From positions 39,599 to 103,598 of the forward strand of contig JTDE01000692.1 in NCBI GenBank assembly GCA_014338405.1: 64,000 bases of DNA, given 5' to 3'. Below, piece by piece: positions 50,601 to 61,600 of the stretch. The DNA comes from Paragonimus skrjabini miyazakii. Taxonomy: Eukaryota; Platyhelminthes; Trematoda; Plagiorchiida; Troglotrematidae. Position numbers and translations under genes: made by a program. Positions within the stretch are counted from its first letter, which is position 1, and each line of letters opens with the position of its first letter. The notes under the pieces were generated by a model. The model was not told the DNA's origin, searched no databases, and saw nothing but the letters and a program-made list of their open reading frames with translations.

Positions 50601-53600
50601 AATGTGAACCAGATAGATCAGTTAATGCTTGCCAAAAGGCCGGACAATTCAACCATCCTTAATGAGAGCGCTCAACCTAAAAGCTATTTCACCTGATTTT
50701 TGCAAACAAATAAATACTAACATAGCAAATCTATGGTTGCTTCTGGTTGTATCGATCTACACTTTTTTGTTAGATCATATGTGCAAATAGATGTTCAAAT
50801 AAGCAGCACGTATTCGTAAGCCACAAACGAATATGCTCTGTTTCACTTGAAAAACTGAAACGGCATATAACTCGTTTTTGGTACAGTGTACAACGCTTCC
50901 GGCTGTTCTATGAAACATACTCTTATTTTTTTATCTGTAAATTTGACTCAAATTAGTGTTATTTTACTTTTTCTATCAAACTTCAAAATACCCTAACTAA
51001 TCACCAGTAACAAAGCCTTATGAAGATGTCTTCTCAGTGAATACTCTATCTCTCAGATAATATGCGTTTGTCCAGACTGACTAGGAATTACTTTATGCAT
51101 CAACCCTTCTTGGAACTGGTGGGCATCAATTCGCATAGGTCGTTTACGTCCAAAGGTATCGGATAGTTTTAAGCCGTTTACTGTCTGCAACGGTTAATTA
51201 CATAAAAGAGCGTGCAGTTATCTGGTCTAAACCATGATCCGTTAAACATCGTTTAAGCTAAACAGATTTGAGCACTTAATCTCATCCCACTTGAGCTTAG
51301 GATGAGAATGTCGTTTAGAGCTTGTTAAATCTGCAGATAATGAAGATTGTATTTCCTCAGATTACACCGCGAGTATTCCCATAGTTGGTACATGTTTTAA
51401 ACTTAGGTTTCCCAAGTTGAATTCAATGCCTGAATAACCCCGTTTATGGGCTGTCCAGTCTGTCTTCCATTAGGACAGCTTAAACAATCCAGACAACCTG
51501 CTTGGTGAACAGAATGGGCTAACAAAAGTATTTTGATACCGGCCATGAATTGCAACAAAAAGCCTGGTATTCATGCATTCAAACATTGGTTAAAACGTTT
51601 AAAGTTGGTTGCATACTGCTATGGGTGATACGTTATTTTGGTTGATCTGTGATATCAACTAGGCCACCTAAAATACCGTTTTAGATAGACAAACACCTCT
51701 TTTCCTGATGTTTCGTATTCTTTCTCACACTCGTTTATTTTATTTCATACGTATTTACCGTTTAACGTTAATCGTGTTGAAGGTTGTAACCACTAACGTT
51801 AAACCAACACTTTTACAATTTTTTATTTAGGACCTAAAGTTGGATCTTTCTGTTCGAACGTTAGGACCCAAAATCATCCAGTTAACAAATAAAACTGTAT
51901 GGTTATACTAACTTTAATAGTGTTCAGTTTGTCAGCTACAACGTCAGGGTCTATTTGGTCATCAGTGGTTAGTTTGGTTGACCGCCTGTTCGACTATAGT
52001 TTCATTGGTTGCATATATTATGGTCATAGTGAGGTACATTTGAATTTAATACTGTATACAGCTTATGCTCTTTCATGTAAGTAAAGATGTATTAAGATTA
52101 CTGAAATAGTGTCAGTCCTCAGTTTGTAGTCTGCTAGTTGCCTTGATTAAGTTTCATTCAAAATACAAAGATACCATAAAAACAGATTTTAGACGATAAC
52201 CATAACTCATCGAAAACTTCTACTGGAGTGAACATTTTCTTTGTTCACCTGGAGAAATTAACATGACGGTAGGTTGCGTGAGTAATTGAGTCCAAATCTG
52301 AAAGTTCGCAGTTCTTAGGGTAGCTTTTTAATTTACCTGACAGACCACTTATCATGACTTGATACTGTGGTACGCCTGCAAAATTATGTTGAGGCTAAGA
52401 AGGAGTTTTTTCTGTTCGAAATTGTCAAATTAGTCGCACTGCGTATTGACAACCACAAATGTGTTATTTGCTCTGAAACATTTCCGATGACTATCCAATG
52501 AAGAGTTTTAGGAGTTTGACGATCTAATGGCATACGAAACATTGATTTCTTACTAATTTGCTTGGTTTATACACGAATGAATTTCATCCTATTATTTACT
52601 GTCACTAATAAGTACTGTATGTATTGAAGGTTAGTGAGATCACTATTTGAATAAGCATCACGTGTAGTAAATTGGAAATGATTTTTTAACCCCCTCCAAT
52701 AAATACCTGAAGTGTCATTCACAAAAAAATTGGAGATAGAAAGTTAAATTTATTCCACTGATTATCGCCAGCGTCCGCAAAATTCGTTAACTCTTGCTAT
52801 GGTATTAGGTTGACAATTACTGATCCAGAAGGAACATGGTGTGTGGACACACACAGGTAAATGTGTAGAACTTAGTTATGTACAGTCGGTATACCTTTAA
52901 AACCAAACGTTCTGTTACATCAGAACACTGCATGCAACCGTTTTGCCAACATACTCAATGTCTCTACATCTTACTCCGTCCCTTATCCTTTAGATGAAAG
53001 TATGGTAGAGTACTTCTGATTGACAGTTAATCTTAAAAATTTATATGTACATGATTTACCATAATACGGAAAGTCCACCTGATAACCAGTTTTCCAGTTA
53101 TTTTGAAAATCTTATAAATGAGTCCAGGAATATCCTACAGCATAATGATTATATCCCAAAATGAAACAACGATAGTAGCCCTCATATTGTATATGCAAGT
53201 TTCCAGATGCACATTTGAAAAGACTGTATTTTACTGAATCCTCTGTTGTTTAACCGTACGATATCGCTAAGTTACTTTCTGATCGATTTATTGATGTGAC
53301 AGAGAATTTATACCTATCAAAAATCATTCGTGACTGAACATGATTTTCATATTTGTATAAACTGTACAATCGGTCTCTCTCACAAAATATAGTCAAATTA
53401 TTGCTAAGAATTTATGTTCAGTTGATTCTTTGCTTAATGACTTCTACTGTCAGTGTGTACGTTTGGATAACAGTATTTATAAACCCTCATTTAATCCTAA
53501 ATTTGCTTCAGGTAATTTTGTGTTATTTGTTGTTTACTGGACACAATTCAGTCCTCCGGGATATGTGTGTATGTCATACTTGACTGTGGAAACACTGCAA

Positions 53601-54577
53601 GTTCCCTATTGCTTTGACTCAACAGGGGTAGCAGTTGATCAGAAAGTGTCTGAATGTATAAGAGAGCTTACAAAAATACTGATTCCAGCTACTTACACGA
53701 AGCGCAGCATCCCTAGTAACAAAACCGCCTCCACGTGAGTAGTAATATGTCAAACTTTCGAACCATTCAAACCGAATTACCTCTCATCGGGAAGAACCAC
53801 CATGTGTATTGATCAGTTCAACTGATGTGATGTGTTGCTTATGTCACCTCAGCTGCGTTATTTGTGGAGTTTTCTAGTACACTCAGAGTATAGAATACCT
53901 TATGATTCTGTATTTGAGACATTTTACACCGAACGCAACTTGATAAGGGTTTTGTTGCTGCTTCGAGCAGATGTCTCAGGTCATCCAACTCTTCTGCTTA
54001 CTGTGAGTAGCTGTTCCAGGTCAGTTTGTCGTGCATGAGTAGCTGTAACACGGTTGCTCACTCTCGATATGACAATCGTCTTGCCCACTCCAATCTATAA
54101 CCATTAGTCCAAGACTTCGCAGCCAGCTTGAACCCACAGAGACTACTGATTGTTTGCCAAACAAATGTTTATCACTGAATAGTTGGATGGTAAGATTGAC
54201 TAAAGTCCAGTGGAGTGTTAGCGGAATCGTCATCAGCATATACGGCGGAAAACACGAAATGAAAATCCAGTCCTCGCGCCCCAATCGTGAATTATGTAAG
54301 AAAATTGAACTTCACTTATTATGGTTCACTATAATTGAAATTCAACTACTTTGAACAACAAATATCCACACTGATATGAGTTGTCAAGGCAGTGTTTGTT
54401 ATTTCTGACGGTGGTTAACAGACTATTGGCAATAAATATATCACTTTTCTGCTTTAATAACCCATGGACCCAAACTATGTGGAGAACTCTTATAACAAGT
54501 TTAGAGCAACTCAACCCTAAACGTTGAATTCCATTTTTTGCAGCATTCCTGGAGAGTTTTATATATTCCAATTTCAG

Positions 54578-54676
54578 ATACTTTTGTGAAGTCTGTTTAG
54601 ACCGTACACTGTACGCTCGAACTACAAGCAAACAATCGGATGGAACTGTTTTCTGGGGCGAAAAATTTGAATTGAA
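54578..54676 (+). CDS. RasGAP exon 3: core of the C2 domain
   Basis: Acceptor ATTTCAG|A, donor AA|GTGAGT, phase 2 in and out. It encodes YFCEVCLDRTLYARTTSK then QSDGTVFWGEKFEL, the hallmark of SynGAP/nGAP/DAB2IP C2 domains (vertebrate forms read YFCELCLDDTLFARTTSK, then FWGEHFEF). The conserved Tyr-Phe-Cys-Glu, ARTTSK and FWGE-F-F elements are all present. The loop between TTSK and VFWG is short (QSDGT), as in invertebrate members. The C2 acidic calcium ligands of synaptotagmin type are largely absent, as is usual in this family. This exon gives the firmest identification in the window. Confidence 0.97.
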
Positions 54677-55801
54677 GTGAGTCAAATTTTTTTCATCAAC
54701 CATCATATCATTTCATTTGAGTAAAAGAAATTTCGACGAAAAACCAGCTAACCTTTCAGCCTGGCTGAACTCGCCTCCAACAGAAGAATAACGAATCTTT
54801 TATCTTTTCTAATGCAGAAATCACATCTGGTAAATGTTACCGACAAATAGTTTGCAAATCGAATAATCTGGCGAATACTGTATAAAAAAAATGCCGAAGT
54901 TATCCATTGTTTGGTAAATCAGAGAGAGACAAGTCCCTTGACGAAAAATGTGTTTTACGAATTCAATGACAACCATGTTAAACTTATTTCTCACTCGACT
55001 TATCGTGCCAGACTGCTAACGACTGAGTATAAACGTCCTAGAGTTTGTAGGAAATTTACAGTATGATGAAGCTTGAAAACTTGCACATACATTTGACTTG
55101 GCGTTTACCAAAATAAACAGAAATGTAGAAATGGATAGTATCAGAATTACACCGTTCTGAGCAGTTAACAATAATGGGGTTGTAAATGAAAAAATGCTGG
55201 ATAAAACTAAATGAAAGAGACATCGACCGCAATTTAGCAAACACATTTCAGCACGCAACAGACACTTGCCATCTAACGGTTTATTGCAGCTACATCTGAA
55301 TGATTCTGATGGACAGTCCAGTTAAAATACATAATTAACGTCTTGTAGAAGTGCATAGTTTGCGCGTGACCTCACTACCTGATGAGGTGAGTGAAGCAGT
55401 ATTGTACCGGGTTCGAAACACCCAAGAAATGTTTCCACTGGATGTTACGGTATGTCTGGATACTTATCGCAATATGAGAACCTACCTAGGGGTTGGCCGT
55501 ATTAAGAAAAATACCTTAGTGAAACAATATTGTTAGTGCCTAACAAAAACTAATAATTCGCTTTCTTGGTCAATGATATCTAGTTAAGTGATTGACTGAG
55601 GTGATTTAACGAACTGGTTTCCAGGTACCTATCGGATAAATTTATCAGGAATACGGGGAGTATATGAGTTACCGGTCTAAAGAAATTCTATCACATTCAG
55701 TTCAAAACGCTTATCATTTGGTAGATCTTATGCAATAACTAGTGTAATGGTCTATGATGAAGAGCGTATTTCTATTGAACAAGGTTTATCAAGAACAAAA
55801 G

Positions 55802-55840
55802 CATACACACATACATACATATATACATACATACATACAT
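55802..55840. repeat. ACAT microsatellite
   Basis: Imperfect run of CATA/ACAT units with a central ATATATAC interruption. Ordinary length polymorphism is expected. Confidence 0.85.
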
Positions 55841-57449
55841 AGGTGCACACATGCACCAAAAATGCCAAATATTTATATAAACTTCTGAATATCTATGGCA
55901 TACGAAAACATGAAAATAATCTCCACCTTGTCCGTATGAAGCAGAAGTAGAAAACCTGCGTCCAGTATTCAATCAAGTTTGCCACAATGTTCACGGGCTT
56001 CATAAAGTTCACTCTTTTTAAGTAGAAGCATGGTAGACTTCCCAAGGTCGTCCAGATTCCTACTGCTTATCTTATGCATGTTGTCGTTGTCTGTTTAGGA
56101 CGGCTTTAATGACTGTGATACATACACTCAGCATGTACGTATCTGTTGACTGCGTTGTTTGGCAAGCCTTTTATCGTTTTTCTTACGAAAAAACAACTTA
56201 CATGCATATCCCATTTGGTGACGTATCTGATTTAACTAGTAATGTTACAAATGACTATCCCAGCTTCTCGGTAGCTCGATTGCATGTCATCTCAACGACT
56301 GACTGACTTATGGTTGAATTGATGGTGTCGAAAGTTCACTTGATCGTTAAGCTATGGCAGTTATCTGTTCTGCTCATGATGCTCAAATAGAGTTCCTTCG
56401 TAGAAAGGCTGTCTTAGCTTAAACTGTTTCAACCTTTAACTGCAAACAAAGAGTATTTAGGTGCATGTAGTCCCAAGTGGAACAAGCACAAAGACGGAGG
56501 AGTCAGTAGTCTCACACAAAAAGTCGATGCAAAGAAGTTGAAGGGCACAGTAGTGAGAATCACTGCAGATATAATATCTGACGTAACGTGTAACTTGCAC
56601 ACTCATTCACTAATGTAGTAGAAGATTTGCCCTATGCCATGTAACTCGAAATAATGGCAAAAAGATTCCCGAAACATACCAGTCCCACATGATAGTTGCA
56701 CACAAGCCAGCAAGATCAAAAAACTAAATATGAAACTCTCTTCAAAGGCACAAGAAAAAATATGAGGTGCTTTAACGGTGTAGTCAAGAATATCACGATA
56801 TCATTGACATTCTAGGCAACACTTTCAAGGGTTCAACTAAAAGTACCAGAGTCGAAAAACGTACAACACTGGTGAGTCGTTGAGTATTTCTGTGTTGGTT
56901 GAAATGTGTTTGTGTATGTATGGATAACTCTATGCGTTAGCGCAGAATAGACGTTGTCAAGGGCAATCTTCGGAAGCAGAGTGATCTGCATTCCGGAACA
57001 AACGTTGGGCCGTTATATTCGAGCTTTTGTCAAATGATTTATTATAGCACCCAGCTTGACGGATCCGTTAGACTTAACAAATTCTAATAGTTACTTTGTC
57101 TCGACAGATAAATCCATTTATGTGAAGGCAGGCACTTGGTGTATACATCCTCCGTACGCTTCGTCTTTTTCTCACAAATGCCAATTACTGTGTGCGGACA
57201 GTTCGAGTGCAAAAGTTGGTTGTTAATCAAAGATGTTCACTGTGGCTTTCTTTCTTCAACCTGGTATCGGCTTCATACAGAGATGCAATGCTGGTGTCAA
57301 AGGTACAGTGGCGATAGACGAATCAGGTACTGAACAACTGCAAGGGTTAGCTTAATCAAAGGAATCGCCTTACAAAATGGTAGCTCACACTCTGTTTTTT
57401 AACGAAGCAGAAGTTGCAAACAACAGTTTCCATTTGCATACCAGAATAT

Positions 57450-57688
57450 GATTATTACTGATGAATAGTCGGGGATTTGGTTCATTTCAATTTGAACATC
57501 ACCCACAATTGATCGCAGCTGTCGCATCCCCATAAACTTTCCAGTCGGCCCCTTTCGAAAAGAAGCACTAGACTCGAGTTTCGCTCTTATTAGAGCTCGT
57601 CAGTAGTGCATATCATCGTCACTGCCGGGACTTGAACCACGGACACGCTGTTCATGAGGCAACCGTGTTAACCACTGCGCCATTTCGA
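57450..57688 (-). mobile_element. SINE B copy with intact Pol III boxes and intact hammerhead
   Basis: On the - strand, in order: A box TGGCGCAGTGGTTAAC (complement of 57667-57682), B box GGTTCAAGTCCC (complement of 57627-57638), a 17-nt link, the hammerhead (57609-57565), then a tail with TTCTTTTCGAAAGGGGCC and GATCAATTGTGGGTGATGTTCAAA. A to B spacing is tRNA-like. The usual 5' leader is absent: the copy stops at the A box, where a + oriented leader fragment (57689-57745) abuts it. This is the best preserved copy in the window and, by motif state, the youngest. The layout of tRNA-like promoter followed by hammerhead is that of schistosome Sm-alpha; I see no sequence identity to that element beyond the ribozyme core. 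Confidence 0.85.
57565..57609 (-). ncRNA. Hammerhead ribozyme, type I, complete core
   Basis: Reading 57609 down to 57565: stem I 5' strand GCACTA, CUGACGA (all of C3 U4 G5 A6 G8 A9 present), stem II GCTCT with loop AATA and AGAGC (five perfect pairs including G10.1-C11.1), GAAA (G12 A13 A14 A15.1), CTCGAG, U16.1, C17, then TAGTGC, which pairs fully with the 5' strand. The predicted cleavage is after GUC, between 57571 and 57570. Stem III is minimal: A15.1-U16.1 plus two pairs closing a 2-nt loop. Its segment ACTCGAGT is a perfect palindrome, so two molecules could pair there as in newt satellite and Penelope-type hammerheads. Every invariant position fits the known consensus; activity itself is inferred. 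Confidence 0.93.
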
Positions 57689-57745
57689 GCCGATCGGGCA
57701 ACCTGATCATTACTCACAAACGAAAGTGGTTGAGCGCTCAAATAT
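57689..57745 (+). mobile_element. SINE B leader fragment, + strand, head-to-head with previous copy
   Basis: CGATCGGGCAACCTGATC followed by TTACTCACAAACGAAAGTGG matches the leader of the copy at 23424-23775, on the opposite strand from the adjoining body at 57450-57688. The junction lies at the A box. This may be an inversion within one element or insertion into a second copy. Confidence 0.75.
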
Positions 57746-57954
57746 GTTTATTGTTAAGAGAGACTGGTGAATTTTGGAACTAGAAAGTGAGGCACAATAC
57801 TTCTTGATAGACGAATTTAGCATATTGTATTATAAATTTTCCAGTGTAAACTGAACGTTTATCCTCCACTGCATGAGTGACAACTCTGAAACTGAAAGAC
57901 TGGAATATTTTTTTGTAAAAAGCAAACACTGTAGGACCAAGCAAACTGAGGCAA

Positions 57955-58222
57955 TGAATCGAGACTGACGTAATCCGTAAATGAGAGGTATAGTTTCTAG
58001 CTGAACATTCCTCATATCTGTTCGCAACTTTTGCATACACATTGACATCCCAGCCAGCCTCATTTGAAAAGAAGCACTAATCTTGAGCTTTGATCTCCTT
58101 AGAGCTCGTCAATAGTGCATATCCTTTCCAAGGCCGGGATTAGAATTCCAGCCACAGTTTTATGAAGCAACCATGCTGATCACTGCATCATTGACCTCAC
58201 ATTAGGCATAGCCGAATATCGC
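57955..58222 (-). mobile_element. SINE B copy, - strand, hammerhead decayed
   Basis: The - strand reads CCTAATGTGAGGTCAATGATGCAGTGATCAGC (leader end and A-box remnant), a weakened B box, then a hammerhead region (58118-58074). Stem I GCACTA/TAGTGC and stem II 5' GCTCT are kept, but C3 is lost (TTGACGA) and the GAAA segment reads as a shifted, mutated TCAAAG. The tail (GGCTGGCTGGGATGTC...) matches the + copy at 58270-58632. Confidence 0.75.
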
Positions 58223-58269
58223 GCAGCAGATTTAAAGAATTCGGAGATTTTAACCTGTATCGTAAGTTC

Positions 58270-58632
58270 TATCAGGAAGGTTCTCGATCGGAGTTAACAG
58301 GACAGTGTCTTCTCTCGAGACGAACGGGCAGCCTGATCATTGCTGATAAGTGTAAGTGGCCGAGCGTTCAGATTGAATAATTTGGTCGCGCTGGTGTGAG
58401 ATCAATGACACAGTGGTCAACGTGGTTGTCTGATGAAGGCATGACTGGAGTTTTAGTCCTGGCCGTGGAAAGAATATGTACTATTAACGGACTCTGATGA
58501 AAGCGAAACTGGAGTCTAGTACTTCTTCTCAAAAGAGGCTGGCTAGAATCTCATTGTGAATACAAAGGTAACGATCCGATATGAGTGGTGTTTGACTGGG
58601 AATTAACCAAATCTCAGACTACTCGTCAATAA
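58270..58632 (+). mobile_element. SINE B copy, full length, + strand, hammerhead decayed
   Basis: Begins GGAGTTAACAGGACAG; leader CTCTCGAGACGAACGGGC; tRNA-like head with A box GACACAGTGGTCAAC and B-box remnant GAGTTTTAGTCC. The hammerhead region is 58478-58522: stem I GTACTA/TAGTAC is perfectly paired, including a compensatory change from GCACTA/TAGTGC, and GAAAC with a GUC triplet is intact. The CUGANGA box is destroyed (TTAACGG). The tail ends CAGACTACTCGTCAATAATC. With 57955-58222 it makes a second inverted pair in this cluster. Confidence 0.8.
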
Positions 58633-61600
58633 TCTGAAAAATCGGTACAGTGCCGACATACGAAATTGACGTTGCAAACGAGCAAGCGATAAGACGAATT
58701 GACAGCAAACTAAAACGGTATTCGAGCGCGGTATTAGTAATATGTTCGACTACCAGGGTTAACTCTCGGTGTTCTTACTCGTTCAAACAAATGTTTGAGC
58801 ACATGTGGAGGTTTGCAAAGAAAAGGTTGCAAATGACAGTCGGAACGCTGACATACCTAGTAATAAGTAGATAGGGTCGTCGTAACACTTACAATTAGGT
58901 AACGGGTGGCAAGAATTCGGTTATTCAAAGACACATCTTAGAGGTAAAAATGCTGGATTGTAATAGGGATATTCTTTGGGCTAAAAGTATTTGGACGCAG
59001 ATATGAACGTTAGAACTACGGATGGTGTTACAAACGTGTTTGGGAGGTTCACAAAGGCGTTTCAGAGAACGATCTTCACATTCAAATGGCTTAAGAAGCT
59101 CCTTAGTTTAGTAATTTTTCCATAGTCACTTGGCAACAACATTCTGCGGAATTAACGAACTACAATACTGTTAATCAACATTTTACGGTTGTAGCTAAAG
59201 AACAAAAACTGAATATTTACCCGTTTCCGAAAAATCTTTCGACAAGTCTAACTACAATTCTAATGAACACAATTCGTTGAGGCTACTCCTCCGTATACTA
59301 GCGACGTTGAAAGCGGAAAATTAGGTTATGTCTGTCGAGTTAACATCAAAGATAGATTTTCTGTGAATAGACATAATTTCATCCATCAGATTAAATATAT
59401 GTGCATATTACAATTTTTTAATCTATCCTTGTAATTCTGTTCCTTGAAAATTATTTGGAAATTAAGGTTTCATCACAAAGAAATCTGCAATCCATACGAT
59501 CAGGTTATGTAACGAAAAATAAATAGTTTTCGTTACAACACCAGCGCTTCTGTGCATTTAGCTGATGTGGATGGAGCATCTATGGAAAACAGTTCTGTTT
59601 GGATGGCTAATATCGAACCAACTCAAGAGTAAGATTGCAATCAAAAATACCTCATTATTTCCGGTTGAACATCTTCAAAAGGTGTGCTCAGATCTAAACT
59701 AAAGTCAACATGACAATATTAATCAGTTGATGACCGGTTCTTCATAAACTTTCGCTAAAGTCCTATTGTGGCAAAGGGTTATGATCATATGTGTTCTGTG
59801 GACCAAAATTCGAACATTTTTTTATCCGACTGCGCAACGTCAGAGGTCGAAGACTAGCAAAGAAGGGAGTAATTGACGTAATACTTCCAGTGGCCGGTAA
59901 TAGTTTTTTCAATCACGGTGTTGAAATTCGGAAACAAATAACCAAATGGGTTGCACAGAATGAGCGTTTCGTGGCTGCTTGTGATGTTTTCAGCAAATAC
60001 TTGATGGTTTCCCCTTTTCAATTTAATTGTGGTCCACTTTTAGAACCAGAAGATTTATCACGTTGAATGATTTCACCTTGCATACTTTCCAAACAGAAGC
60101 GGATTGGATAGCCTTTTTCCATGAGTGTTTTTCTACACGATGAGGCCTTTCAAATTACATGTTCTGTCAAAAAATTTTGACCAGCAATGTTAACTAAGAT
60201 TCTCATTTGACCGGATAGGTGTATCGCTGGGACTACTGGTGTGCTTTCCCATCCAATTATGCTTTCGATAGACAGACCGTATTATGAGTCAGTTGGTAAG
60301 ATGTCGCAAGTGGGTACTTAGGAACGTTGATGTATCTGCATATTCTTACCCGATCGTGAGGTTATCGTTGGTATTCAGCAAATACTTCGTATCAAACATA
60401 GTTATCGTTATTTATTTAATATCCGTGAGTGGGATAATAATATCAACTTACCTCTGGTGTAGCTGCACATGATCGAACGCGACATCTATCTCAAGTGGGC
60501 AAAGGCGAACTAAACGGGCTAGGCATGGCGACACCACCGGTTTATACATGAACGTCGTCATAGTAGCAAAACTTGACGTTTGCTGAGCAGAGTCACAGAA
60601 AACAATTTAATTCAGACGCAAATAACGATATATTCAGCCCGTTTAGCTCTTTAGATGGAAAAGCTTTATCAGTAGTCTGGATCAAAGAAAAATTGATAGA
60701 CAACCAAATCGTGTTCATGTTGGTCGTGTGTTTATTGCCGTAACCCAAGCTGTTTAGCGGGTCAATCAGCTGGAAACATTCTTGTCAAGTTTTTTGACTC
60801 TTGAATTTACGCCATTTCTACGATAACTTTTGTTACGACAAACCAAAGGATATTTGATACTTGTCTTAGAGCTCAGGTAACTTTGTGGACTTTGAACAAA
60901 ATATGGAAGTGCAGAGTATGTGGTTATTTTGACGTAAAGCTTATTTTGATTATGTTTAGAAAGTTAACTTTTCGTATAAGAGTTCTTTTAGTTCTATGTT
61001 AATACATCGCTCAAGTGGATTAGTATCATGGATTGCACATTAAAAACAGGATTACGTAGTAGCGTTAAATAGTGATCGTATTGGTGGAATAAGAAGGATT
61101 TTATCTATAACCATGGGTCCGGAGTTCTTGTCCGGTTATCGTTTTATAAAGTTTTCACCGGATCATAGCTGAATCGGTAGGGTTAGGATTCAGAGGTATT
61201 TCAAGTTTAGATTTAGTAACGCTGTATCCGCTCCCACAGTGGACCAACTCAGTTTTTGAACTACATACGCTCGTCTTCAGAAAACCAGTTAGGGAAGTTG
61301 GTATTGGAAAGGTCGGGACTTAGCTCGTGACTGGATGTCATCTGCTTCATTTGGAGGCACAGTTCGCCGCTTTAAACAAGAGAAACCCGACAGAAGTGCA
61401 AAACGCTTGTTTATTGAAGATTTTAAGACTTGTGGAAATCGCCTATTGAACAACAAACCCATGTATGTGACACGGTGAATGAGAGCGTTTCTTTGTGAGA
61501 ACGTCCAAAATAAACTTGTGCCCAAAATTGGTACGGAAGTCACGTAACTACTTTTATAACGTATAGGACATTGGATACTCTAAAACCTAAGATGATCCAA

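Larger units (their letters stand above)
33703..54577 (+). other. Intron 2 of the RasGAP gene (20.9 kb)
   Basis: GTAAGT donor; acceptor CCAATTTCAG. It holds the 155-bp tandem duplication (34527-34836), the R2-like corpse (37919-39246), a 100-N gap with flanking repeats (39247-39578) and a SINE B copy (44344-44672). GC-richer stretches at about 39579-40530 and 49070-49750 stand out from the background and may be old transposon remnants. Open frames there (for example 39897-40172 on the - strand) gave no recognisable domain. No additional exon of the host gene is needed here, because exons 2 and 3 join mid-domain. The remainder shows nothing I can name. Confidence 0.8.

Noticed and set aside
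55349..55386. Exon-like segment VHSLRVTSLPDE with a GTGAGT donor, resembling the C2 strand after FEL
   Set aside because: It needs a phase-1 upstream exon while exon 3 ends in phase 2, and the exon at 63212 supplies the same C2 block with correct phase and much better similarity.
55379..55440. tRNA-like B box GGGTTCGAAAC with CTGATGAG nearby
   Set aside because: CTGATGAG is not followed by a pairing stem II, and no second copy or A box with good spacing was seen.
57191..57311. Open segment containing TWYRLHTE, resembling the WYP end of a C2 domain
   Set aside because: It would precede exon 4, which encodes an earlier part of C2, so the order is wrong; the resemblance is only a Trp-Tyr pair.
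59791..60066. 91-codon open frame on the + strand
   Set aside because: No recognised domain or splice context; a frame of this length is expected by chance several times in 64 kb. Only a database search could change this.
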